DNA of 64,000 bases. Origin: Rhyacichthys aspro. Its lineage: Eukaryota > Chordata > Actinopteri > Gobiiformes > Rhyacichthyidae. Position 1 is the stretch's first letter, and each line of letters opens with the position of its first letter. Positions 13,401 to 25,379 of the stretch are shown here, one piece after another. Below the pieces are notes generated by a model. It worked only from the letters and a program-made list of their open reading frames with translations, had not been told where the DNA came from and did not search any database. Made by a program: the position numbers and the translations under genes. The stretch spans positions 19,295,207 through 19,359,206 of the forward strand of contig CM072152.1 in the NCBI GenBank assembly GCA_036850595.1. Direction: 5' to 3'.

Positions 13401-14300
13401 TTAAAAACATTGTGTCATCGCTTATGATTGCTGTAATGCAGCGACCATATACTCCGACGACTATGGGAATATTTGGCCCGGCAGCAACTAAAATGTAGCC
13501 CATGAGCCAGTCAGCCAAATTACTGTGGGAATAGAGATGTATTAGTTTAAAAGATGCACAAACAGCTAAAAGTGACTACGTATTGTAACAATATACAAAA
13601 AAAATAAGAAATCTTATTTGAATTGGACACGTTTGTTAAACGTATTACATTTTCATCTCCTGATATATTACCCTGTAATTTGTTCCAATTTGTGAGTCTT
13701 CTTTACTTTTACCTTGGCTCTCTGCACAAAAGTAGCTGGTGTCACTTAACAAATACAGGTTATTGTTTTAAACTGGTGGCTCATCAAATTATCATGGACA
13801 GTTTGTATTGTATATGTTTGACATAAATTCAGCTCTATAACAGAGGTTTACTTTGTCTGTGATCTGTTTAGTCAGGGCTATACTTAATTTCCCAGTGGCC
13901 TGCTGTATAACACAAATAACTATTCATGTGATAACCTTGAAGTCACGTGTTGATTATTACAAATGTCTCCAGTTTTCTGTGTTCTTTCCATTTGAACAAA
14001 TTGCTGTAAAATCCATTATATTTTTTCTCTTCATATGTCCAATTTGAGACCGACCCTTGAGTTACACTGCCCTCTACTGGTGGAATTACAGCTTTCTGCA
14101 GGTTACCATTTGTTTCTCAGGTTACATCCATATATCCATCCAGTGTGTGCAGCCTATAAAATAAAACCCGGTTTTGGCCTTAATACATTAAAAGGATAAG
14201 AAAATGATGAGTCCACACGACAAGATCTATTTAATTCACAGTTGAAACTAAAGATTTGTTCATCCCAAATTTCCAAAGGCCTTCAGTTGTTGGGATCTAG
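7461..14300. other. Intergenic region between the efcc1 and etnk2 promoters
   Basis: This is about 6.8 kb of AT-rich sequence with only short scattered open frames. None has a recognisable protein or a consistent exon chain. I looked for aspartyl-protease (renin) or kisspeptin motifs, because REN and KISS1 lie next to ETNK2 in human, and saw none. The block at about 9720-10100 is richer in GC and in candidate sites (CTGTAAATAG, GTCAACAAAAGACAAATAG) and may be regulatory. Donor-like sites on the minus strand near 8247 and 8840 were not part of any coding exon that could be supported. Confidence 0.5.
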
Positions 14301-14712
14301 CCTCCCGGGTCTCGTAACAGGGCGGTGAAAATGAATGAATATGTCTCATTTCATTCGGAGAAACTCGGGTATACTCGGATACACTCGTAAAATGGGCGTG
14401 CTCAGTCGTGGCGCGCATCCACCGGCGGCACAATCGGATGATCCCGTGTGGGCGGCGCCAAAGAGGAGGAAATGGTACCGCTGACTGACTACTGCTCCAA
14501 GAAAACCGGCCTCAAGCATCCAAACCCGGCAGTTTATGCGCACATCTTCACCGCGGCGTCCTTCAGTCAGCTCAGCTCCCACCGCCAAAGCTTGTATCTG
14601 CTTCTAAATTACCGTAACCTTCTTACATTTAGCTCTTTATTAACAGAGCAGGACTTTTATGTTGCCAGTTCTAGAAATATCCGCGTAAGGCTCTGAGATT
14701 AACTGCTGTAAT
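14300..14712 (+). promoter_or_regulatory. etnk2: Probable etnk2 promoter and 5'UTR
   Basis: A local rise in GC and CpG (for example GGCGCGCATCCACCGGCGGC near 14410) stands out from AT-rich flanks and leads directly to the etnk2 start codon. No TATA box is clear. The transcription start is not determined. If it lies before 14472, the leader contains a 74-codon upstream ORF, listed separately. Confidence 0.5.
14472..14696 (+). other. Upstream open reading frame in the etnk2 leader
   Basis: An ATG in strong context (GAGGAAATGG, with A at -3 relative to ATG and G at +4) opens a 74-codon frame. It stops with TGA at 14694-14696, 16 bases before the etnk2 ATG and in a different frame. Its product (starting MVPLTDYCSKKTGLKH) resembles no family I know. 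It could restrain etnk2 translation if included in the mRNA, or it may lie partly in the promoter. Confidence 0.35.
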
Positions 14713-17700
14713 ATGGAGACGCAGATCCATGTGCCCATAGGTTCGCCGGTAATAACAAAAATACCCATTTATGTAGACGAGCACAATGTGACGGACGGTG
14801 CATTGAAGCTTATAAAAGAGCTGCGACCGGCGTGGGACACAAGCCATGTCAAGACGAAGGTAACTTTAGCCTCTGCGCTAGCTGGATGCTAAGCTAAGCT
14901 ACGAGTGACAGCTCTGCAGCATCACCCTGCACTTCAGCCCTTAGAAGTAGATAGATAGACGTTTTATCTGCCTATATTCAATGAAAGTATTGCTAGATCT
15001 GATTAAGATTCTATATAAATGAATACACTTTAAATTTGGTCAACGTTTGCCGTGAAATAAGCTTGAATCTTTGCCAAACTAGCATTACGCACGCGTTCTG
15101 TAAACTACTTGAGATGGAAAGGCGCAGGAAAGCTCTGGGTTATTCGGGTTCCTAGCTTCAGATAACGTTGAAAGGTAACGGGGAGGCAGTTTAACCAAAT
15201 ATAGCATAAAAGCCAAGGCTCAGTGTCATCTTGGTGTCAGTGGGCAGCTGGCGGTGACGTGATGCTCTGTTTGGTCAAGAAACGACGTTACCACCCATGC
15301 GTTAACAGTCTGAAAACCCCAAAATGACCCCTTACTATTCTAATTTTATAGATTGCATCCAGATTTCTTGCTAGTTCGTATGATCAATTATAATTTCTTG
15401 TTGTTAATCCCTTCGATGTGCGTAAAGATGGCAGGTGTGTTTAATGGTGTTTGTTTACTATGCGCTGGATAATGGTTCTTTGGAGACTGCTCTTATTCTT
15501 ATTTCAGGAGGGACTTTTCCTGGAATAATCTTTGAGCTCCTTATCACTCCTCAGTCAGTAAATTAATATACACAGCCTCATTAAAAGAGAGTATCATCAC
15601 AGATCTATTGAACATAATGCAAACTCTGTTACCAATTAAAACATATAAGATTCGTAGCTTATTATTGTCAGAATGAATTAAGCAGAGAAATGAACTCAGC
15701 ATAAACACAAAGCTTGGTTGCCATATTAGTTGTAGGTAAATACACTCACGCTTGTCTATTTTGGACAAAGTGCTAGAGGATGTCTTTGGAGAACTATTCA
15801 TTTTATAAAGTTATTCGCCCTTGATGACTCAGCCACTTTTTCAGAGCATACTTTATTTTACAAATTTATCAACACAGTGCAGTCCTGTCTATTATGCAAA
15901 ATGAGTTCTGGTTTAATGGTAATGCTGATAATAATGAATACAAAGAGTCAAGGTAGCTATATCTGACCCAAACCCAACCCAATCCAAAAAGCTTAATGTT
16001 GTGTGCACACCGATGCCACCTATGTAGGAAGCGTAGAGAGAAATAAGTGGCTTTATATTGACATGCTTGGTGACTGGAATGAGCAAATAGGACATAAGTA
16101 CAGTCAGGGGTAGATTAAATGTTTAATATCTCAATAAGCAACAACATCAAGAGGATATTGCAGCTGCAATGACACAAGCTGTTGACTCAAAATATTTCTG
16201 CGAAGAAATGTGAAAACATGATTATGTTTCATGTCACAACTTGGACAGTTTATACCACACCTTTACTTTTCTCCACATTTTTTTGAACACATGCCACTGT
16301 GTGTTTACACCCTCTTGGCTAATCTCACTGCATTGAATCCCCTGAGCACACCCACCCACTCAGTTACACCTGCAGCTGAGCGAACGTGCAGGGTTTTTCT
16401 CAATGACCGCCACCCAAACAGGCTTGGCCCCATTGAAAGGCTTAATTTAAAAGACTCTGAATGGAGGCTACAACAGAACACCCATTCATTCATGAACATG
16501 CTCATAGTAAACAAATGTCAGTCACAACATATTTAATGGGTTGTCCAGTATTTAATAAGAGCAGGTCTATGAGATCCGTAGGGATTGGTAACTTATTTCC
16601 TACAATAGGTAATAAACATTTTCAGTTTGGAAAAGCAGTCAGGAGCAATGACAACCTTATTCTCACTGGTATTTCTCAGTGTTGCTGTCTGAACCAAAAT
16701 ATGAGCCATTTCTCTGCAACATTTAAATGGACACCTAATTGGTTCAGTGTTAAAAATCCATTTTCACTTACTCTATTTACACGAGCACATGACATCTGAC
16801 AACCACCTACTCAAGGAAATAAGTTACCCATCCCTAATGATCTCACAGAATCCATTTTGTTGGACTTTAGTTCCATATTTCATTAATGTCCATGTTCCTC
16901 AGTGGTTATGTTTTGAAGGCAGTGGGATGTGTAATGTGATGAGAGGCACAAAGGCAGCTCCACTGACCGAAACACCTGATCAGCTGACCCTCTGTGCAGG
17001 AAAATCTCCACACTGCTTTCTTTTCTAAAATCTTTGCTACAAAGAGAGTCTGAAAACAGAACAATCTGCCAAGAGCAACATGTTGACATCTTGTTTTACA
17101 GCTTTCTCAGAGTTTGAGCTGAACTAGCCCAGTCATTGTAATCTCCCAGACATACACATAGATGGTTCATCTGAAAAAGCCAGCCTCATTGTTCAGTGCA
17201 GCTGTATATGGCTGGATGTTTACCTCTGTCTGGGTCCAGGCTTATTGCTGTCCGCCGATGTATTGATACGTGGTTTTAGCTGCGTATTGTGAGTAAGTAG
17301 AAAGGATCAGTCATGTGGTAGCAAAGGCGTGTCTGCTTGTGTATGTACAGCCATAACAGAGATGCCTGGACACCCATCTTTGTGGTGAGCCACGTGTGGA
17401 ATGTCAGATATGTATGAGTGGGCGTCTGGTCCGGGGGAGATGCTCAGTGGATATTGTCAATGAGTTTGCTGCTGTTTTACAGGCCACCCTCTGAATACTA
17501 CATGCTAGATAATACTGATGCTGTCCTTCAAAAAGTCAAGGACTCACTGTCTTTATACCATTTTTGGTTTATACTTCACCTTTGGTTGTTAGACCACAAC
17601 AATTAACTCATCATTTTATTCTTAATTCTTCATGCCCAATGAACCCAATGGAACAAAATGACCTACTATTGAATCTATGTTGTGAACTATCTGCATAATT

Positions 17701-20700
17701 CAAATAATAAAATGATGTTTCTTTCTTCATTTTCCAGCTCTTCACTGACGGGACCACCAACAAGCTGGTGGGCTGCTACGTGGAAGACACACCAGACGAT
17801 GTGGTTCTGGTTCGAGTTTATGGGAACAAGACAGAGCTGATTGTGGACAGAGACAATGAGCTCAAAAGTTTTCAGGTATAAAATGCATAGGGTTTATCAT
17901 CCACATTTCCAATAATCACTTATTATTTGTCTTTTACGTATGCCTTGTGTTCTTTGTATCTCTGTAGGTACTTCATGCAAATGGCTGTGCACCACGCCTC
18001 TACTGCACCTTTCAAAATGGCATCTGCTATGAATTCATGCAAGGAGATGCTCTTGGGACACAGGACGTCAGAGATCCTACTTTGCTCAGGTCAGGGCAAG
18101 GAAAATCATCTTAGTCACATGCAAATGATTCACTTTGCAAATACTTCTTCAAACTGGGAGTGTGCTATAACATTTACAAAAATAACCTATTTCTTTAGTG
18201 ATAATGATTTTGTAAATTAAATTTTGTAATCCAGGTATATTTTCTTGTTAAACCTATTTTTTTTCTCCAGACTCATAGCTAGGGAGATGGCTCGTATCCA
18301 CGCCATCCATGCGCACAATGGCTGCATCCCCAAACCCAACCTGTGGATTAAGATGCGTAAATACTTCTCACTGGTGGCGACGGAGTTCACTGACCAGGCA
18401 TCTAACATCAGGTGAGTTCGGCTGCTCCTCTGTGCACTGAGCTTATTCAAATGGATCACTGTCAGTGAGCTCATTTGCCTGATGGAATGGAACTGAGGCA
18501 CTGATATCATCTGGAGGAAAATATTGCACTTTTTACAATGTTTTCTAGGTTCATGGCACATTGTATATAAGATTCTTTATTTTACTACTCTCCTTCAACT
18601 AGTTATAAGAAAAAGTTTTGCTTTCATGACGACTGATTTCAGGAAAATGAGGTGCTGAGCAAAGTAAACACTGCCAGCTAAAGCTAACTGTGAGATGGTC
18701 AGTGATTGAGATATGTCTATTCCTATAAAGTGTAGTCCATAGTGTAAGTACAAATGTTGTGTGAGTGAAGAGGCCATGACTAAAAGTTTTACACCAGTGA
18801 TCTTATCAGTAAAATATCAAGAAAACTTCATGAGCTAATGCAGCTAGCACCATTACACCACCCAGCCTTACTTTGGGACAGGTTTTATTGAGCACATGCA
18901 GAAGATGGCTCTGGAGATTAAGAGGTGACAAAGGTATGTTGGATCATAATAACCAGGCCAGCTGCCATCAGAAACATCTAAATGCTTAGGATTACACTGA
19001 TGCTTCGATTAAGTCAGCAAGAGGTTTATATAACTGTAACAGGACTGGCCGGTTGGATACAGGAGTCTGAGGCATGCAGTGGGCCAGCAGATGTTTGCTT
19101 AGCTCATTGTATCAGGTCACCTGTGTTCTTTTGTGGCGACACAGACAGCTAGAGTGACCGGGTGTCAGACAGAAGAGAAATCAGAGATTGAGACCTGTCC
19201 CAGGAAAGAACAGAGTCTTGGTGTGGTACTGTACTTGCCACTACAAAATACATTAAGAAATTGGTAACACATCCTTATTAGCAGGTAGCTGCCAGTGCTA
19301 GAGAGCTAAGAACAAAACAAATAGATGTGTGTTTGAGAGAGAGGTTTTACCTAGCCTTTCCTGCTATCAGGCTAAGTCTGGGTTAAGTCCCATAAGCCCA
19401 TTACACTTTGCACTGGGGTCTCTGCTCAGCACAGCACTCTGATTGGCTTTAACAATGACTTAACCCCTTTGCACTAGCCAATGACACTATTGTCACACTC
19501 TCACTGTTTGAAGCCATATTGATCTTGTTGTTGTTGATCTTGTTGTTCAGTCGTCACAAGTGAATGCTGGGTAGTTTCTTCATTTTTTTTAGGACCAGGG
19601 CAAAATGCATGATTGGAAACGAAGAATATTTGTCTGCTGGATGTTTACAAATTTAGTTTAGTGTGGATCGTTTAATAGTGATTCAGCAAATGTACTCATG
19701 CTTATAAAGAAAGTGTTTCCATAGTGACCACAGCCTGGATGTCCCACGAGAACTTGTTTCCTTGAGCTGTGTTCCCAGGAGCCATTGCCCTGTAGTGCCT
19801 TCTGCTGCCTGTGCCTGTTGATCCCATGTGTTTCCAAAATGTTCTGTTATTGTGATCAGATCAACACAAGCAGCAGCTGTGTGTCGTAATGTGTATACTT
19901 AAACTGCATGTGGGGCCAGTGTAAATGCAGACAGAGACTTTTTTTTTACTATTATTACTGCAGTCCTGGACAGGCGTTTGAAAAGTGCTGACTAATCTGT
20001 CCTTCCTCCCCTGTTGACCTCTCTGTGGTGTGTCCAGAATCCAGCAGGAGGTCCCCAGTAAGGCTGTGCTCGAGCAGGAAATGGCCTGGATGAAAGAGCA
20101 TCTGTCCACGCTGGGCTCCCCTGTGGTGCTCTGCCACAACGACCTCCTCTGTAAGAACATCATCCACAACAGCAAAGAGGGTAGGTACACACTGCTTTGA
20201 CCTAGTGAAATGGATTAAATCAAATTAGAGGTGTTTAACCCTAATGGACATACACAAAGTAACTGGTAGCGGGCAATTATCATATCAAATTATTGCATTA
20301 TTTCTATATTGTCACTAAATAAGGCACTAATAAGTAAAGTGTAAGTAAAACACAGTCAATTTGTATGTCTTTAAGTTGCTCCCACAGATGATTTCTTTTA
20401 TGTGTCCTGTTTGTGATGTGTTGTGCTTTTCTTCAGGCCATGTTCGTTTTATAGACTATGAGTACTCCAGCTACAATTATCAGGCCTTCGACATTGGCAA
20501 CCATTTCAACGAGTTTGCAGGTTTGTTAAAATGCAGTGGTTTGCCTGTTGTGGTTCTGCTAGTATACGTCCATGAGCTGATTGTTAGTTTGTGTGTCCAG
20601 GTATGGCTGAGCCAGACTTTGGGCTCTACCCCAGTCAAGAAATGCAGATGGAGTGGCTCAGAGTGTACCTACAGGCTTACAAATACTTCACCAATAAAAC

Positions 20701-21624
20701 TGAGGAGGTCAGCGAGCGAGAGCTAGAGACACTTTATGTACAGGTCAACAAGTTTGCTCTGGTGAGAAGGAACATGCTCTTCTATGATCTATAAAATAAA
20801 TACATTCCCATCATTGTCGCTTTTAACTAAAACCTCTTTATCTTTGTCAAGGCTTCTCACTTCTTTTGGGGCTTTTGGGCACTTATCCAAGCTAAGTACT
20901 CCTCCATCGACTTTGACTTCCTCGGGTAAGTTCATGTTTGTGATGGAGAGGTGTCTATGATACTGTGTGTTAACCCCCTACTGTAAAGCATATTACATTA
21001 GTAATAGGAGAGTAAAAGGTAAATGAAAGGCCCTGTCAGTAAGGGTTCAGTAGTGTTATGAAAGAGTGAAATTCAAAACCCAAAAGGCAGTTCATCTCCC
21101 ATATCTTTTTTTTCCTGACATCCTGGCCACACAGCTGCACCACACACACGGTCTGACGCACATTTTCTCCTCTTTTGGCTGAAAGAAGTCCACCTAAAGT
21201 GATGTGTTCAATGCAAATGAAAAGTGTTTATTGGTAGGAGATGCTGAAGCAAATGTCACCTTCTTTGCATTTTTGATTACTGTTCTGAAAATGTTGTGCT
21301 ATGTACAAGTAAAATGACATGGCCAAGTTATTTTTTTTATCATTGTTTTCATTGTACAATCAAAGCAAAGTAACCCTGTCCTATAATGAAAACAAGGAAA
21401 CCAACAACAGTTTTCTTTAAGGAGTTCAGGTCCTTACTTTAGGGAACCTAAAATTCAAATTTAGGGACCTCTCTATGTACTTATTCAGTTCTATGCATTA
21501 AAATTGATGATGAAATGAAAGGGCTAATCACTTTTGTGTTTTTTTTCACAGGTATGCTGTTTTACGTTTCAATCAGTACTTCAAGACCAAGCCAGCGGTG
21601 ATGGCCCTGCAGATCCCAGAATGA
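14713..21624 (+). CDS. etnk2: Ethanolamine kinase 2
   Basis: The exons are 14713-14859, 17738-17875, 17968-18089, 18271-18411, 20038-20180, 20437-20520, 20601-20761, 20852-20925 and 21552-21624. All phases match, giving 1083 nt and 360 aa. The enzyme phosphorylates ethanolamine with ATP in the cytosol, the first step of phosphatidylethanolamine synthesis by the CDP-ethanolamine pathway. The choline/ethanolamine kinase signature is intact: the Brenner-type HNDLLCKN at residues 216-223 (catalytic D218, N223) and FIDYEYSSYNYQAFDIGNHF from 235, with D237 as the expected Mg-binding Asp. FTDGTTNKLVGCYV at the start of exon 2 is the conserved N-lobe block. Words such as CTFQNG, GHVRFIDYEY, YQAFDIGNHF and LYVQVNKFAL fit recalled human ETNK2 better than ETNK1, and the sox13 neighbour agrees. 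The start ATG is in good context (AATATGG). The gene converges on sox13. Confidence 0.93.
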
Positions 21625-24600
21625 AAAGAGCACAGCCGATCAGAGACTGGGCTCAGAAAGTCTGGGATCTGGACTTGGACTTTCTGTAGTTTGGAGTCAG
21701 ACCATTTCTTGTATTACTTATATTTTCTGAAACAAGCGCAATTACTTTTCATTCCTCCCTCTGTTTCGCCAAGTCTGTCGCAAGTCAAATTTTGACACAC
21801 TTTACTTAGTGTGTGAGTGCGTGAATGTTTGTGCTTAGTTAATCTCGACAGATCTGACATGCTCTTCCTCTTTGGGCAGTTGAACTAGGCATAGTGAGAG
21901 TAGCTCTCTAACCCAGCTCAGTTGCTCCGTCTGTCGTACAGGCACTTAACTGTCCTACAGCACCGTTAATGAAGGTCAATTAAGGGCCACTGACAGATAG
22001 TGTCTTGTTTTCTTCTTTGTACTGTGTCTATGGCTTGTGGCCAAGACCAAAACCTGTGCAGATTCTTTGATACTTCTTTCTTCCATCTTTGGAAGTGTTA
22101 CTAGCTGCTGCTTCTCTGCAGTGCACCTTCCTACTTTGAGTTGTCTACTTATTCCAAACATGCAAAACTGTTGCTGCTACTAGAAATGTGAAGCTTGCTT
22201 TTCAGTGTGCTAGTGGTTGGCCTGACTGTGTACAAAGATGGACATGGGGAGGGATTGTTCCCTAAAACCAAATCAGTGGTTTTAGACATCATTGTAAATA
22301 GTTACTGATGAGCAGTTGATTTAAATAAAATACAAAGCCAGTATTTACTATGCTAATCTCTGCAGAACTGACTGGCTGCCACTTGCTTTAAAGACAAAAA
22401 TACCTTTCAAAGCTTCTATTTATCATAAATATAGACTCTTCAGCGATGACTGCTGTTAGTCAACTCCTTTATATAATGTGTAGCACTAATGACATAAGAA
22501 GTTAGAGCCACTTCATTGGCCGTTAGCAACACTAGCTACAAAGGTTGTGACTAACTTAATGAATGTCATACTTTTCCAGGTCTCAGTTTGACCATTTTCG
22601 TGACTGTGACACAGAAGTAGCATATGCTCATCCTTAAACCATGAGATTCTGACTGCTCCTTTTTCAGGGAGCAATACTCCTCTTTGTAAACAGTCACTGG
22701 CTACAACAGTGCACTTGGTGTTTATAGTTAAATCACTATTGTGTTATAGCAATCAGTGACAGTGAGTAGCCTCAGTAAATGTGCTTTTATTTATTTCTGT
22801 GAAAAAATAGTGGATTATTTAACATCTCAGTTGGAAACTTGTAGTCAGCTCTGCTCTGTGTTAAATTGTGGACTCCTAGCTATGTGCACTTCTGCTTCGG
22901 ACCAGTTTTTCCACCTTCTTGACTTTTATGGTTACAGCGAATCGCTCGGTTAAACTTTCCATTCAGTTTACTGAGTCTTTTGGAAAATCACAACCCCTCT
23001 CACCCCTCTGCTGGCCCACTGTGCCTCCTCTCTCTCTCAGTTTCTATGCTACATCCCCATGCATTTATTGATGTGGCAACAGTAACATCAGAGACTGTAA
23101 TTTCAAGTTGTGTATCTCATACATATCTCGGTTCAAATCAGGTTTTGCTCCTAAAAGTTTGAAATGGGTCCTGAAATCATTTCATCATTTGGATTCTCTT
23201 TTATTATTCTACAAGAGACAGACATATATGTTTTTGATAAGGACTACTGTATAATTATAGCATTTCATTCCAGCGGTGACTATTAATGCCTTTACTGACG
23301 CAACTCCTGATAAACTAACTCCTCATAAAACTAACATGAATGAATGGAGTTGAACTTGCCCTCAGTTTAACAGGCCACTGATGTTCCTCCTCTCTTGTGC
23401 CTGCAGGGGGAGACACTGAGCTCTCACCTTTGTCCTTCAATGTTGGTCTCAAGTAACTGACTCTTGAATAATTTACAAGTGGAGCAGCGTCTCTCAGTAC
23501 AGACAGATCACTGACATTAATGGTTATCGGTCTGGACAGTTACACAGCAACATGACATTTAGGTTTGAAAGTTTGTCCAGAGATCTGTTTAGACCAGTAA
23601 ACCTCATACAGCTTTGAGTTACTTGCTGAATAAGTTTAAAGCTGAAGCACACTGTGAGTAGGTGCTACAAACTGTGGCAAAAAGCTGTCAGTTGTGAACT
23701 ATCCTCGTATGTAAATGAACAGCCTCGATACGTTGCTGCTTGAGCGCACAGTGCTAATGGCTCAGTGTAAAGTCAGCTTGAGGGCATTTAGACTGGATGA
23801 ATACCTCGACTACAACAGTGGGACATTACACCTCATTTATGCCAGTTTTTAGGGTTTTAAAGATAACACTATTGTCCCGTTAGAGCAGACGCTGAAGGTT
23901 AACACCGCAAAGTAATTTTTGATAAACTAAAAACATTCTGACAGAGCTTTTTAGGAGTGCAATAATGATAACCAGGTTTGTGTATTAAACAAAATATTTG
24001 ACACCAAAACCTGCACTGACCTGCTGGTGCATAAATACAGATTACATGTAACAGACCCTTGCTGCAGAGATCAGTCTGTATTAGAGAAGTTTGACTTGAA
24101 TCTAATCCAAAAGCATATTCACCATTGGCTTTTCTTGACATTTCACTCTAAATAAAGGCAAATCAAATCTAAGTGTCAAATAAACCTTGTATTTGGACTA
24201 TTTTAACAAAAAAGAGTAATATGACATTTATGGGATTTTTTTTTCCTTCAAAATGTTTAAGTATTCTTACAGCAGTGGTACACAAAGTGGTTTAAATTCA
24301 GCTGCTGTAGGTATTTGGCAGCAGCTTTAGAGCAGCCGTAGAGGACAGTGAGGTGTTTGTGGTGTAGTTTGCATGAAATAAAAAAGGACACTGGCAGATG
24401 GCTGCTTCTTAAGCTTAGCACAGTTTTCATTTTGTTTCTCACAAAGTTTGCTTTGCCTTTGCGCTGACAATGAGACCTGGCATTTTAAATGTGAGTATTG
24501 TTACCACATTATGAAAATAATTCGTCAAAGTGTATATCATTGTTTCTATTTAAATGAGACTGACCTAGACCAAGAGAATATGATGTAAATAAGAGGTTAC

Positions 24601-25125
24601 TGAAAATGCACCATTGAAAGGCCAAAACATTCAAATCATAACTGCTTTAACATAGCATCCTAGTAGCTGGGCTCTTGGTCCGTACTAGTTTGTCAACTGA
24701 TGTTAGCATTGTTTTGTGTGTTAAGTTGTTTTAAACATACTTTATTTATTGCGTGAGTCTGAAGTTGCATTTCACACTTTTGTTCTAATCTTTAATACCA
24801 AAATGACTAGTTTGCTTTGCAGTTCAACCTATTTTTGTTTGGGAATGTACTAACTTGACTTGATTATAAGACACTGTACAGATAACTGTTGCTTGTTTTT
24901 ATGCTGATACTTTTTGTAAATGCTTTGACTTGAACTCTAGAGAGCTGTGCAAAGGGACGTTGTACGTCATTGAGCAGGGCCATGAAGGAGATGAAGGATG
25001 TAAATACTGTATGATTACTGTGAAAAGCTTACTGTACAGTGGTTCCTCACACCTCTGTAGAAGTCGCAAAAAGACTTATTTAACAGTTGTCAGTAAATAT
25101 TTCCATTAAAAAGTATGAATTGAAA
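21625..25125 (+). other. etnk2: Probable long etnk2 3'UTR with alternative ends
   Basis: No exon chain or recognisable protein is seen between the etnk2 stop and 25.1 kb. Possible poly(A) signals are AATAAA at 22324-22329 and 24151-24156, and ATTAAA at 25105-25110. Three exact Pumilio-type UGUAAAUA words lie at 22293-22300, 24584-24591 and 24999-25006. The length of the real UTR is unknown. The extension to 25.1 kb is inferred from the lack of other genes and from the ATTAAA. Confidence 0.45.
25105..25110 (+). promoter_or_regulatory. etnk2: Candidate distal etnk2 polyadenylation signal ATTAAA
   Basis: ATTAAA is followed by T- and GT-rich sequence (GTTTTATTCTAAAGATGTGTATGT), suitable as a downstream element. 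It sits about 290 bases from the candidate sox13 signal on the other strand. Confidence 0.35.
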
Positions 25126-25379
25126 AGTTTTATTCTAAAGATGTGTATGTTTCTTTCTACAATTAAATTGTCTTTTGTGTTGGTTCCTGTCCCTTTGTTG
25201 ACCTCATTACTTGGCCCAAAGAAGACAGGAAGGAAGGAGAACCCTCTGCTGTGGGACATCCTGCTGCGGGGAAAGATCAAAGTCATGTCTCAACCATTCA
25301 CATCAATTCAGTCATCTTAACACGTTTTCATAGTAAAATAAAACACGCAGCATCCTCTCCTGCACACAAAAGTCCAGAC

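Noticed and set aside
7461..14300. Renin or kisspeptin gene between efcc1 and etnk2
   Set aside because: Expected from human synteny, but no DTGS-type aspartyl-protease site or kisspeptin core was seen and no exon chain could be assembled.
14713..21624. Calling the kinase etnk1
   Set aside because: ETNK1 also neighbours a SoxD gene (SOX5) in human, so this was considered. Exon words such as GHVRFIDYEY, YQAFDIGNHF and LYVQVNKFAL, and the Sox13 identity of the neighbour, favour etnk2.
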